Shown here in pieces: positions 14,201-25,602 of a stretch of 64,000 bases of DNA (positions are counted from its first letter, which is position 1; every line of letters begins with the position of its first letter). Origin of the DNA: Chondrilla cf. caribensis (Eukaryota > Porifera > Demospongiae > Chondrillida > Chondrillidae); the NCBI GenBank assembly GCA_964020155.1, contig OZ026565.1, forward strand, positions 58,501 through 122,500, written 5' to 3'. The notes below the pieces were generated by a model. It did no database searches, was not told where the DNA came from, and saw nothing but the letters and a program-made list of their open reading frames with translations. A program made the position numbers and the translations under genes.

Positions 14201-14731
14201 GGTTTCCAGGTGCTCCTTCAGCCATCAGGATCAGTAAGGTTGGTGGACAATACTCCGTGATAGGCTTCAATGAAGTCATCGCTTCTCCTCCCTCTTCCAG
14301 AGTGCGGAAGGCGCTCATCTCTCCTGGGAGCCCCCCACCAATTCTGCTGGGACTATCACCGAGTATTCAGTGTACCTCGGGCTGAAGCCCCAGCCTGGAG
14401 CTCAGCCAGGGACAATGGCGTTTGCTCGTGTGTACTGTGGTCCCTCCTCGCAGTGTGTTGTGTCTCACGGACAACTTGCTAATGCGCACATTGACACCAC
14501 TAGCAAGCCAGCCATTATATTCCGAATTGCTGCCAAGAACGACAAGGGTTATGGCCCTGCTACTCAAGTGAGATGGCTACAGGACGCCCGACCCATTGAT
14601 ACTAAAGCTCCTGTGAAGCGAGCTGTGCCAAATGCAGCTACACCTGGGTAAGTCTGCCAGTGGGAGTGGCCATTCTCTTAACCTACTCGTGTTCTTTCAT
14701 CTGCAGCGAAGAGAAGAAGTCCAAGGTGTAA
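11267..14731 (+). CDS. Host cell factor (HCF)-type kelch-repeat / fibronectin type III protein, short form
   Basis: Chromatin scaffold family that tethers histone-modifying complexes through a kelch propeller. Twelve exons: 11267-11426, 11507-11640, 11712-11875, 11972-12159, 12506-12590, 12894-13006, 13069-13223, 13312-13429, 13853-14013, 14074-14238, 14301-14647, 14707-14731; phases close, 604 aa. Kelch motifs begin with [20 protein letters not shown] and include [43 protein letters not shown] and [11 protein letters not shown]. The SAS1N-like [20 protein letters not shown] is followed directly by FN3 repeats ([35 protein letters not shown]). The basic, acidic and HCF-PRO cleavage-repeat regions of vertebrate HCFC1 are absent, so it is closer in plan to HCFC2 (about 790 aa). 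An in-frame ATG at 11213 exists, but 11267 (AAGATGGCC) has the better context. The tail EEKKSKV is basic. Confidence 0.93.
12230..12482. repeat. 19-bp minisatellite in HCF-gene intron 4
   Basis: About 13 copies of a 19-bp unit (CCTCTGTGTACCCCTCCTT, with a GTATAC variant), ending just before the acceptor of exon 5. The period 19 rotates the frame, so overlapping ORFs in all frames are artefacts. Confidence 0.97.
12650..12882. repeat. 45-bp minisatellite in HCF-gene intron 5
   Basis: Five copies of a 45-bp unit containing GGGTGGGTGAGGATACATGT. The last copy runs into the acceptor tract of exon 6: the unit end CTTGTGTCTCTGTA is followed by TTTGTCTTCCCAG. Confidence 0.97.
13465..13845. repeat. 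25-bp minisatellite in HCF-gene intron 8
   Basis: About 15 copies of a 25-bp unit containing CATGTTGTCACCCACTCCCT (TTG/TCG variant). The array ends in the pyrimidine tract CCCTCCCTTAG of exon 9, so the repeat itself supplies the tract. Confidence 0.97.
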
Positions 14732-15040
14732 TGTCACTTTGTGTTGATCTGTTCATTCTTCATCAACTGACCGACACACTCAGTGTGATACTACGTATGT
14801 TATGACTGATCACATCCTTCATTAAATAGCACTTGCGTTAATTAAATTCATGTTATACGTACATAAAATAAAATAATAATTACAATATCTTTATTGACAT
14901 ACTACGTACATAGATTGAATAAACAAAACGAGCAAATACATACAGTATAATATACATACGTATGTGATACCAGCTAGTAAATGTTTTAAAAGAATTAATT
15001 CCAGTCAAATCTTCCTTTCATTGCCAAATTGTCCCCTGGC
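14732..15040. other. Convergent 3' ends of the HCF gene and the coiled-coil gene
   Basis: 309 bp of AT-rich sequence between two convergent stop codons. ATAAAATAAAATAA near 14870 and AATAAAC near 14917 could serve as polyadenylation signals for the plus-strand gene. No coding sequence is seen. Confidence 0.6.
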
Positions 15041-15241
15041 TCAGTCGGCACCATACCGCATCTTCTCCATCAAGTGGGCCAATATCGATGCATCTCGGTT
15101 CACAACTCGCTCAAAGAGAACAGAGTTGTATCTCAACAGATCCTGACAGCCACTCTCTTGTTCACGTACTTCCACCAACAGCTACACAAAGAGAGGAAAC
15201 AGCACATGCTGTGAACTCACCTGGTCACACTGCAGACACTC

Positions 15242-15299
<58 letters not shown>

Positions 15300-16059
15300 C
15301 ACACACACTAACATCAGATTTACTGGCAGTAGCCAAAACATGAGGCCTCACTCCAGTGCCATGCTGGACAGTGGGGTGAGGCATGTCCTCCAAGAGAATT
15401 GGGTTCCTCTCCAGAATGATCACCAAGAACAGGTCAATGAACTGCTTCAGCCTGTCTCCTGCACTGTTCAGACGATGGATCTCCTGTAGGATCTGTGCCA
15501 CGAAAACAAGGAATCTTGCATTGCATTCATGCACATACGTATAGTTTAATAATAGCCCAGAGGCTCTTACTTGTATGTTGGAAGCTCCCTGACACTCCCT
15601 AAAAAGATCAGTTCGCGATTCTTGCCTCCCAAACCTCTTCATCATGGTGCTGTGCTGATTGAGTCCTTTCAACTCCTTCTTGATGCTCTCCCTTTCCACT
15701 TTGAGCCTAGCGAGCTCTTCGCTGTCTCTTTTTTTTCCTCTTTTCTTCTCCAACTGTGCGATTCGGGCATCTTTCTCACTCAGCGTTGAGCGAAGAAGTG
15801 ATTGTCTGGGTTTAAGGAGGTTACATTTCAACTCCAGTCATGAGCATATTGGAAATGGAACTCACTTCACGTCCAGTGATTCCATCAGTTGTCTCCACTC
15901 TTGAGGTGTGTGTACCAGCAGTTGCCATTTCTTCCTCTCATCTACCAACTCAGCTTTCAGATCGGATAATTGTTCTTCCATTGATCTCAATTGCGTCTAT
16001 AATGACAATGATAATGTTTCCATATCAGATTAATGCACACACACACACACACACACGCG

Positions 16060-16134
<75 letters not shown>

Positions 16135-16825
16135 CACACACCTCTTGGTAGGAGACATGCATTTCCAACTTCTGGTTCTTGTTCCTCAATTCTTCAGAAG
16201 CACTGACTTGTTCTATATCTTGGTGGAGAGATTCCTTCAATTTCTCGTTCTTGGAGAGCAACTCGATGATGAACTCCTCTTTCTTGGACAGAGCTTCCAT
16301 GAGAATACCATCTTTCTCCCTCAGACTCTGATTTTCTGAACTGATTCTGTTGAAAATCTTCAACTTCTTCTTGAGCTCCACGTTCTCCTCCTCCACCCGA
16401 GACAAGCGGTTCTTGTGCAAATGCAGGTCTTCAGTCAGACCACCAAGGAGACCATCCTTGTCAGCAAGCTCCTGGTGGAGGGAAAACACCTTCTTCTCCA
16501 ACAGGGCATTCTGCGTGTTGAGCTCACTGGCAATCCCCTCAAGATCGTGACACTTTATCTGTAGCTCTTCTATTCGCGTGTGGAGAGCTCTAGTATCCAC
16601 AATTTGACAGTCCTCCATCTCCTCTCTGGGCTGGAGAGAAGCTATTATTGACTCTTTCTCTTTTAACAGTTGAAGAACTTCAAACAGCCTTGATTCCTTT
16701 ATCTGTAGCTGTCGATGGCACCTTTCCAGCTCCAACTTTTGTCTAGCTATTTCCGTCTGTTGTCTATCGCACTGTGGGCATGACAAGAACAAAGACTCTA
16801 TATTACAGGCAGTTATACTATTCAC

Positions 16826-16884
<59 letters not shown>

Positions 16885-16900
16885 CACACACAACACACAC

Positions 16901-16936
<36 letters not shown>

Positions 16937-18721
16937 CACACTAACACACTAACACTGCTATCACTTAACAAATGCTGTTTTCCCAACTTTACAGACTTAT
17001 ATACTGTCTACACAATCCCCAGTGATGATGATGTCATTTGCTTGCTCAGTCTGTGTGTGTTGGGGATACTGGAACTATGCACACAACCTCCACTATACAG
17101 AGCTCCTAACAGCTAAATATCTACCCAAAGTTCAGGGTAGCAGTCAGGTAACTCCCCAAGGTTGGGTCATCCCCATGACACCACTGGAGGCTGGGCTGGT
17201 GGGACAGAGGTTGTTTACATTTTCATTGGTAAAACGGAATATTGTTTTTCTTGTTTTTACAATGACTTTGGTATACTGTGACAGACTGAACTTATAAACA
17301 ATGAATAATTATTATAGTTTTGATAAGTTTTGCAAGTTCTTAGGGTCAAAGTGAGTAGGAAAAAGAATCCCTTCCAAAAAAATGATTTATGACATAATGA
17401 CAACGGGAACCCCCCGTATGATGTCATTTCCTCCTTTGTCACTAATATAGCTTCCTCATTACATCACTAATTACATCCTGAGCATAGAGGCTATAGGGTC
17501 TATGAATAGAGCATCTATTTTCCAACTCAGTCATCTTCTGACGTAATTGCTGGTCAATAGGACAAAGGGTCGGAAGACTGGAACCAAGAAAGACACCACT
17601 ACTAGCCACACCTCCCCAGGGGCCTGGACACACCTCTTCATGACCCAAGACACTCACAACAGCATCAACACAAAACAGAATGAAGTACGTACCTTAACTC
17701 TGAGGGACAAGGCGTCGTGTAAGGAGGCTTGTTCCAGCGATTGCTGTGGTGATGTTCTACGCTCTTTGACTTCTTCCAAAAACTTCTTCACTTGCCATAA
17801 GCTCTCAGCATTCTACGATGATGTGAGGGAGACACTCATGAATAACAATGAGCTCACACTCAACACTTTAGGCATGGTCAGCAGTACACACTCTCACACA
17901 CACACACAATTGTTCAGGAGTTACGTACATACATAGCTGTACGGAAACTTACTACTGTATGGGGACCAGTCACCAAAAGACAGGTACTACCGTACAGAGA
18001 CTAGTTGTACAAACACACATTACTGTACATGGACCAGTTGTACAAACACACACTACTGTACATGGACCAGTTGTACAAACACACATTACTGTACATGGAC
18101 CAGTTGTACAAACACACACTACTGTACATGGACCAGTTGTACATACAAATACACACTACTGTACATGGACCAGTTGTACAAACACACACTACTGTACATG
18201 GCCCAGTTGTACAAACACACACTACTGTACATGGACCAGTTGTACATACAAATACACACTACTGTACATGGACCAGTTGTACAAACACACACTACTGAAC
18301 ATGGCCCAGTGGTACAAATACACACTACTGTACAAGGACTAGTTGTACAAACACACATTACTGTACATGGACCAGTTGTACAAACACACACTACTGTACA
18401 AGGACTAGCGGCGATGGCGCTTACTCTTTGGCCGAGTATGGCGTTCCCCCTCCTCCTGTCTTTGGGAGACAACGATTCATCTCTTTTCGTCAGTTCTCGG
18501 TAATTTTCAGGTTCGTGTGAGGAAGATGGAGTACACCGCAGGTTGGCCAGCGTGAGGTGGTTGCGAGGCGGCGTTCTCCCCCTGAAGTCCCACAACCGGT
18601 AAGATCGTGGAAAGGAAGAAACTGATGTGTACATACTCATTCATAATAAACACTTAAAGACCACTAACAACCTTGTATTGAGTGTATCCTTCAGGCTACT
18701 TTCTTCTTGACTTTCGGCCAT
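15041..18721 (-). CDS. Large coiled-coil protein, family not recognised
   Basis: Nine exons (minus): 18721-18672, 18581-18425, 17812-17693, 17549-17475, 16771-16142, 15996-15866, 15805-15571, 15492-15313, 15181-15041; phases close, 572 aa. After an N-terminal Ser/Arg-rich 70 residues (ESSLKDTLN; RDESLSPKDRRRGN) the protein is almost wholly predicted coiled coil. The 630-bp central exon encodes heptad-rich helix (LELERCHRQLQIKESRLFEV; LSRVEEENVELKKKLKIF), and a basic run KKRGKKRDSEELARL follows in exon 7. The C-terminus is a different, possibly globular helical segment (RLNSAGDRLKQFIDLFLVII; YNSVLFERVVNRDASILAHL). A centrosomal, ciliary or cytoskeletal role is only suggested by the fold. It starts 29 bp from a plus-strand ORF of doubtful status. 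The exon 4 donor is tentative (GTAATT at 17474). Confidence 0.8.
16032..16133. repeat. (CA)n microsatellite in intron of the coiled-coil gene
   Basis: About 100 bp of CA dinucleotide with a GCGTGCGCGC interruption, ending at the exon 5 donor. On the minus strand the donor is GTGTGTGTTG, so the GT repeat itself forms the 5' splice site. A second CA tract lies at 16829-16932. Comparable short tracts occur at 5071-5113, 6482-6561, 7306-7358, 15242-15297, 33709-33771, 48569-48627, 53833-53890, 54809-54873, 59487-59548 and 63550-63594. Confidence 0.95.
18000..18412. repeat. 33-bp minisatellite in intron 2 of the coiled-coil gene
   Basis: About 13 copies of a 33-bp unit containing ACACACTACTGTACATGGAC, some with a 6-bp insertion (ACATACAAAT). 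The array abuts the exon 2 donor at 18425. Confidence 0.96.
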
Positions 18722-18749
18722 TACCGCCAACTTGAAAATAAAGTCAATG

Positions 18750-18938
18750 ACCTCACCAGATAAGCTTGGAGCAATGAAGGAATTAGAAGCCTTTCAACGT
18801 CAAGATACGAGTGTTGCTCAACGTCCACAGCTGCTCCTGGTCCAGTTGTGCGCGATTCGGTTCTTGGAACAATCTCGGATCACTCGCTATTGTACAACCT
18901 GTCCGATGTCGAGTTGTCGCTACCATGACAGCAATTAG
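18750..18938 (+). other. Uncertain small ORF divergent from the coiled-coil gene
   Basis: A 63-codon ORF starts MTSPDKLGAMKELEAF 29 bp from the divergent start at 18721 and ends CRYHDSN. It could be a first coding exon, but no continuing exon or known domain was recognised downstream, where transposon remnants begin. TCACGTGA follows at about 18945-18952. Not called as a gene. Confidence 0.3.
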
Positions 18939-19130
18939 CACATCACGTGATCAGGTCTCTACAGATTATCGATTCGCAAGGTTAAGGAACTCATTCAAAC
19001 TTGGAAGGCCTTTAGCTGGAGCCACTCCACGAGGCACCCAGTGATGAATAGTTGTAGTGTTAGTGCCAAAAATTAGGATACAAAGAGCAAAACACGCAGG
19101 AACAATGAAGTTGTTAAGGGCTGCCTGCAA

Positions 19131-19163
19131 CCATAGACACTCTATACTATAGAGAGTCTATGC
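19131..19163. other. Perfect or near-perfect hairpin
   Basis: ATAGACACTCTATACTATAGAGAGTCTAT is an almost exact self-complementary sequence (stem about 13 bp, tiny loop) in the transposon-rich spacer. It is bracketed by GCCTGCAAC and GCTGCAAC. It may be the inner end of a palindromic insertion. No function is assigned. Confidence 0.6.
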
Positions 19164-19218
19164 TGCAACAGCCCCAATACGGACCAATAACGCTAGAGAT
19201 CTCTTCAAGGATGTTGAT

Positions 19219-19536
19219 TTGCAATTGAAAAAACTTATTTCAAGATCAAATCTTCAAATGATTTTTTTTACGTTGATGAAAACATCAGTATATGGTGACT
19301 TCGATAACAAAACCTTGGATGATGACTTTATAGCTAGTCTTGATGCACTTAATCAAGCTGTCCTCGAGGAATATGACAGGGAAAATGCTCCTCTACCTCT
19401 CAAAATTGAATCTCTAATTGATGCTGTTGCATATATGCATGGTTCAATTGCAAGACAGACTACATTTGAGCCTTTTTCCATTGGACTTCCTATAATAAAT
19501 GGGATTATTTTACTAACTAGTGTAAGGCTACAGTGA
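19219..19536 (+). other. Unrecognised ORF in transposon-remnant zone
   Basis: A 105-codon ORF (from TTG; upstream codons ARDLFKDVD are open) encodes LKKLISRSNLQMIFFTLMK...LDALNQAVLEEYDRENAPLP. Composition looks protein-like and acidic, with no low complexity. No family was recognised. It may be a decayed transposon or host-gene exon fragment. It lies between the hairpin at 19131 and a MITE at 19638. Confidence 0.3.
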
Positions 19537-19637
19537 TAGTGTTCATTCCTGTTTGGTACCATACCATAATAGTTATAGTCTATGTACATGTGTAGAAGTG
19601 ATTTTGACTCTTTTACAAATTGAATATGATGTTATTA

Positions 19638-19723
19638 GATTGAACCTCTGCCATTAGGACACCTTTATTTGAGGGACAAAGGGAATCCACCTAAGTGAAC
19701 TTCAATATAGAGGTTACACTGTA
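19638..19723. mobile_element. Short MITE-like element (AACCTCT terminal repeats)
   Basis: The left end reads ATTGAACCTCTGCCATTAGGACACC. The right end, reverse-complemented, reads TACAGTGTAACCTCTATATTG. The shared AACCTCT core and the internal AAAGGGACAC-type words match the larger element at 60981-61181, suggesting one MITE family. Confidence 0.6.
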
Positions 19724-19879
19724 TTTTCATTTTGATTTCCGGTATGTATATATTTCAGTGCCTCATTGGACGGTCCTAGTGTGTAATGTGGTCAGTTAAC
19801 TCATTATTTTGTCATTGTGATGGATTAGACTAGTATACTAGATACTCCATAGTTACGTAGTTCTGATGACGTGCATTGA

Positions 19880-19960
19880 TGTTATAGTGCTAAATACGAC
19901 CAGTGGTATGTCCTAGCACCTTCGGGTGAGGTACACTCAAATAATTATTGATTAATTGAA
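19880..19960 (+). mobile_element. 3' end of a LINE copy (plus strand)
   Basis: 19909-19937 (TGTCCTAGCACCTTCGGGTG and on) is about 80% identical to the reverse complement of 20071-20099, the 3' end of the minus-strand LINE remnant described below. Both are followed by TTGATTGA/ATTGATTAATTG tails. This is therefore a second, severely 5'-truncated insertion of the same family in the opposite orientation. Confidence 0.65.
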
Positions 19961-20032
19961 TATGTTGTACTTCAATTATTATTATCTATATATAATATAC
20001 ATTCCTACGCGTAACTACAACAGTAAATTTAT

Positions 20033-20039
<7 letters not shown>

Positions 20040-20063
<24 letters not shown>

Positions 20064-20875
20064 TTATTAAAGTGCACCACACCATAAGGTGCTAGGACAC
20101 GGATAGGTCCAATGTAGCACTCCACAAGATACAATGGCAATTGGGTTATCATACATAAGAAACAATAAATAATATTATTAATAAGAAATAGGTTATGAAC
20201 ATTACATCTTGAAACGGGCATACCACATAGAGCTAATACATCGTCTAATACAGTTGTTTGAACAAGCAATAGATAGAATAACTGCTGTTCGTTGCTCCAG
20301 AGTTGCCCCTTCGGGTAAGTCTTTCAATGCTTGTGCTGTAAACAGCGGCTGTCTGATGTGGTCCCAGGCAGGACATTGCAGCAGCCAGTGGCAAACATCT
20401 TCTATCTACCCACTCTGACACTATTTGCATATTCTCTCCTCTCTTTTCACCCCTTTCCATCTCCCAACCTCAACCTGGAATGCCGCTGTTCCTCCTCTCA
20501 ACTTCATCAACATCGACTTCTCTCTTTTCTTTTTCACTAATGCACATCTCGATTCCAGCTTCAGGTCAGCAATCTCTTTGAGTATCCTCAGTTTGGGTTT
20601 CTCCTCCATGTCTTTATTCATCACTGATGTAACATTCCTCCACGCAACACTCACCAACATCTCCCGAATCTCTGAGTCAGATAGGCTCCTCACAGCATCC
20701 ACTTCCATACCACTCCACCCGAAGTCACCAGTACACCTAGCCACGTTCTTCACCCAACCCCCCTTACCACACTCCACAGCCTGACTAACTATCTTCTTCA
20801 ATAACCTCCCCTCATACTCCTTAGCGCTCAACACCTTCAGCCAGACGTCAATGAAATACCTCGGCGAAAGGTGTT
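20040..20875 (-). pseudogene. 5'-truncated LINE (non-LTR retrotransposon) remnant, C-terminus of ORF2
   Basis: From about 20875 down to a stop near 20206 the minus strand encodes a LINE ORF2 C-terminus: WLKVLSAKEYEGRLLKKI, LRGGTAAFQVEVGRWKG, EERICK, then a Cys/His cluster (CHWLLQCPAWDHIRQPLF) and a terminal CSNNCIRRCISSMWYARFK. Two in-frame stops fall just after EERICK, so the copy is dead. The 3' UTR ends with GTCCTAGCACC and a (TTGA)n tail at about 20040-20062, typical of tetranucleotide-tailed LINEs. Reverse transcriptase proper is missing. Confidence 0.8.
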
Positions 20876-20910
20876 AACATTTTTATATTATTGATAGTGC
20901 ACAAACAAAA

Positions 20911-21006
20911 TGGCCGATTTCAAAACGCCGACAATTAGAAATTGGGCTAGAATTCGAGCGCAAGGGCTTCAACGAACGTCATATCTTCAGCGAAGGTTCT
21001 TCTAAA
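20911..21006 (+). other. Small ORF of unknown status (31 codons)
   Basis: ATGGCCGATTTC opens a 31-codon frame (MADFKTPTIRNWARIRAQGL...) that ends in TAA. It follows the LINE's truncated end and could be an orphan first exon. No continuation was recognised. Confidence 0.2.
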
Positions 21007-21113
21007 CCTATTAGACAAGATCAAGTAATTACAGTGCCTGGGGCGGCCTATTTTTTCGAATTGAACATTGAGGGCAACTTTAAATAGCGCAGATAATAAT
21101 AATAAAGTAGATA

Positions 21114-21415
21114 GGTCACGGTGGCTGAGTGGTCAGGTGACACGACTCTAGGCTCCAGGTCGCGGGTTCGAATCCTCAATAGGACGGTTTTTTTCTCTGA
21201 AAAAAAATAGCTCACTTCCTGGTGGTCAGTCGCAATACTCTCTACAAAGAACCGTAGGGGGGAGCTTTGGGACTCGCGGCTGACCTCCCAGCTAGAATAG
21301 TGTCTTCTGCATTCGTGGAATGACGCAAGTACACAGTCTCTGTGGAAAGTCCCTGTAAAGCTCTACATATATAGGTGTCTTTGACCCTGAGTGGGTGACC
21401 TTTTTATTCCTTTTT
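21114..21415 (+). mobile_element. tRNA-derived SINE
   Basis: A pol III A box (TGGCTGAGTGG, 21122-21132) and B box (GGGTTCGAATCC, 21164-21175) have the spacing of a class II tRNA. The acceptor stem, D stem and T stem do not pair, so it is not a working tRNA. An unrelated 3' body of about 230 bp follows. This is the plan of a tRNA-derived SINE; the 3' boundary is approximate. Confidence 0.7.
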
Positions 21416-21738
21416 AAGGGCTGCCGCAGCATATATTATACAGCAAGAGAAAAGAAAACAAAAGCAACATGCAGATATATCCTGAGGCAGAAAAAAGTTT
21501 TCGCATCTCGAAAATGTCCTGGGTCTAAAATTTAGCTACAACATTCTATCCTACAGACCCACCCCTATTGCTGCGAAATTTTGACCTAGGACGATTTTGC
21601 CACGATAACCTTCCTTTATCTACAGCTAGATCTTAGAACATCTATAGCGTTATCTACCGGTTTCGTCGGCCATTTAAGGTCACATGCTCCCCATGTGTGC
21701 TAGAGTAGAATTATGTGTTCAATAATGCCTTGTTCGAG

Positions 21739-23295
21739 ATGACCGATAGATTGTTCGTGTTTGTGTTACTTTTCATGAATTTCAGGTAAGTAAAGCTACT
21801 TGAATCTACCCATGTACATAATGCATTTTCACTGTTGAAAATTAAATCTAATTTCCATTCTTTAGGTGTCTGTCCTCACTCTCTCATTTCTCCATTACTA
21901 CCGCGCTGAATGTCCCGGCGCTTCCGCTGATTCTTGTAAGTTAAAGAGACAAGGAAGTAGATTAGTGTACTTCGACTACAGGCTGTGGTGTCCTAACCCC
22001 CACACTGCAGGCTGTGGTGTCCTAACCATCCCTATTTTACATTCCCCACTCAAGCTCTTAACAGGCAGCCATCCGATCGGCACAGGGGAGACCCAGGATG
22101 GTAGACTACCAGAAGAGAGTAGCTGGTGTTCGAAACTGTTGTGCTATCCCCTACCCTTCCATTGGAAGACACCTCAGCCCACACCATCGACTTGCGAGGC
22201 CTTGTCACCCACAGAGACTGATACAGAATCCCATCATTCAGTGGATATTGCGCAGGACGGAGTGACGAGATCGGGAATCACCACCGAACAGGGAGCCATC
22301 GAGCATACTCCCCCTCCCACCTTGACCGACCTACCTGGTGTCGCAAGGGAAAGTGGTGAAGGTGATGGTGATAGTGATGGTCGTGGTGATGGTGATGGTG
22401 ATAGTGATGGTCATGGTGATGGTGATGATGATGTGCCTACATTTGAGGAATTTAAGCATCAGAAGATGATAGAGCAAGAAGCTGCGAAGAAGACAACACC
22501 AGGTATGTATGTGGTGTATCCGTGATGACCCAGCATACTGATGTGTATCCATTATAACCACACCTCCTAACTTGTATCCATGGTAACCATACCTCCCCTC
22601 CATCCAGACATTTGTCCATGGTAATCTCACTTCGTGATGCATGTCTACCGCGAGTAGCACATATCTGTTTGCATACAGCTGCTAATATGTACATATGTAC
22701 GTTTCCCGAGGTATAGTATAGCTTTTGTGTATGTCCAGAACCACCAACAGTAGTCTTGACCAAGTCCAACAACTATGCCTCCATGGACTGTGGGGCTAAA
22801 GTGGTAGGTTGGAGCAGGGAGGCACGCAATCCTGGAGCAGTGCTCATTGAGAATAAGGACATTTACATGTTAAACCCGTGTTCAGCAGACATATGGTGAG
22901 TGTTAGGGTTAGGGTGTATGTGTTTGCAAAGTGGTATGACTGATTATTAGATGTTTTACTGACATTTACTTGTGTGTTGGCCTGTAATGTTTCAGGTTTG
23001 TCATTGAGCTCTGCGACCTGGTTGCTGTTCACACCATCGAAGTAGCTAGTTTTGAGCTTTTTTCATCAATCCCCAAGGACTTCACCGTGTACAGTAGTGA
23101 AAGGTGTGTGTGTGTGTGTGTTTGTTTGAGTGCGTGGGTGGTAGTTCTGAATGAGCTTGCTTCTTGGAGTTACTTGCCTACCCCTCCACAGATACCCCAC
23201 CTCAGAATGGAGGTCTATTGGTGAGTTCAGAGCAAGTGATGTGAGAACTGTACAGGGATTCCCTCTAATTGAATCAGTATATGCAAAATACATTA

Positions 23296-23371
<76 letters not shown>

Positions 23372-23382
23372 ATGTGTGTGTG

Positions 23383-23417
<35 letters not shown>

Positions 23418-25530
23418 GTATGTACGTGTGTGTGTACATGTGCATGTGTATGTCCAATGTGTGTGTGTGTGTGTTTATCTAATTGTGTGATACATTTTAG
23501 TGCTGTGCTAATTGCAGTTTGTGATGACAAGCCATTTTGGACAAGACTACTACTGTCCAGTCAGTTTGGTGCGTGTGTTGGGGGCCAGCATCATGGAGGA
23601 GTTTCAGGAGGTGGAGTCTATGAAGACCCCGCCCCCCCTTCGAGGAGTTGATGACGGAACAGGAACTACCACCACCACCACTATCCTAGGTGAGGCGTGG
23701 ATTCCACTTGTCCTCTACTGTCTGGTTTGGTGTGTTCTGCTTTTGTGGCAATACCCTATCCTCATCTGGCTAAGGGTTGCTATAATGCTGTCCTGTTTGG
23801 CACACACATTCTCCAGGTGTTCTTGCTTGACACACACATTCTCCAGGTGTTCTTGCTTGACACACACATTCTCCAGGTGTTCTTGCTTGACACACACATT
23901 CTCCAGGTGTTCTTGCTTGGCACACACATTCTCCAGGTGTTCTTGCTTGACACACACATTCTCCAGGTGTTCTTGCTTGACACACACATTCTCCAGGTGT
24001 TCTTGCTTGACACACACATTCTCCAGGTGTTCTTGCTTGACACACACATTCTCCAGGTGTTCTTGCTTGGCACACACATTCTCCAGGTGTTCTTGCTTGG
24101 CACACACATTCTCCAGGTGTTCTTGCTTGACACACACATTCTCCAGGTGTTCTTGCTTGACACACACATTCTCCAGGTGTTCTTGCTTGACACACACATT
24201 CTCCAGGTGTTCTTGCTTGGCACACACATTCTCCAGGTGTTCTTGCTTGACACACACATTCTCCAGGTGTTCTTGCTTGACACACACATTCTCCAGGTGT
24301 TCTTGCTTGACACACACATTCTCCAGGTGTTCTTGCTTGGCACACACATTCTCCAGGTGTTCTTGCTTGACACACACATTCTCCAGGTGTTCTTGCTTGA
24401 CACACACATTCTCCAGGTGTTCTTGCTTGGCACACACATTCTCCAGGTGTTCTTGCTTGACACACACATTCTCCAGGTGTTCTTGCTTGACACACACATT
24501 CTCCAGGTGTTCTTGCTTGACACACACATTCTCCAGGTGTTCTTGCTTGGCACACACATTCTCCAGGTGTTCTTGCTTGGCACACACATTCTCCAGGTGT
24601 TCTTGCTTGACACACACATTCTCCAGGTGTTCTTGCTTGACACACACATTCTCCAGGTGTTCTTGCTTGGCACACACATTCTCCAGGTGTTCTTGCTTGG
24701 CACACACATTCTCCAGGTGTTCTTGCTTGACACACACATTCTCCAGGTGTTCTTGCTTGGCGCACACATTCTCCAGGTGTTCTTGCTTGGCACACACATT
24801 CTCCAGGTGTTCTTGCTTGACACACACATTCTCCAGGTGTTCTTGCTTGACACACACATTCTCCAGGTGTTCTTGCTTGACACACACATTCTCCAGGTGT
24901 TCTTACTTGTAGAGTGTTTGTTGGCACCTTGTGTTGTGTTTTGCAAGACTACCCTCTACAGCCAGGCATTGGCCACCTGCTCACACCTGCTCACACCTGC
25001 TCACATCTCCTCACTGCTTCTTGTAGAACCTCTCCAGTTCACCATTGTGAGCTGTGGATCATAACTGTATCCCCACATGTGTAGAGATATTAGTCTCGAG
25101 GCTCACAGGAGATATTTCACTCTTGTACTACGTGTGTTCGTCGAGGGTCCTACACCAACCAGCTGTGTGTAGCTGAGACATGTCAATTGCCCTCCTGCTG
25201 GACCACTTAAATGGTTTCCCTCTGTATTTTGAGCATGCTATTGGTAGAGTGCCACAAATGGCTCTCTGCGGACTGTGGATGTCATCACAGAGCCATGCTT
25301 AGTTACTTCCAATTACTCATTCCATGGTGATTTATTCCTTAAAAGAGCTTGTGACCATCTCCAGCTGCCCTGGTCATTGTTGACTCTAATTGAATGCAAT
25401 ACAACTGGCTGTAGTAGCTGATGGCTGGGAGGGTGCATACACCAGGTGTGGGTGACCCCAGTACACCTCGTGTGTGTGTGTGTGCATGTGTACGTGTGTG
25501 TGTGTGCGTGTGTGTATGTGTGCGTGTGCG

Positions 25531-25602
<72 letters not shown>

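Noticed and set aside
21114..21190. Functional tRNA gene
   Set aside because: A and B boxes are present, but acceptor, D and T stems do not pair, and a SINE-like body follows.
23795..24905. CRISPR-like regular 30-bp repeats
   Set aside because: There are no unique spacers; the units are directly contiguous, lie in an intron of an animal gene and have no cas genes nearby.
23512..25064. 466-, 455-, 390-, 388- and 385-codon ORFs on both strands
   Set aside because: They are translations of the 30-bp minisatellite; only 23518-23689 is a real SUCO exon.
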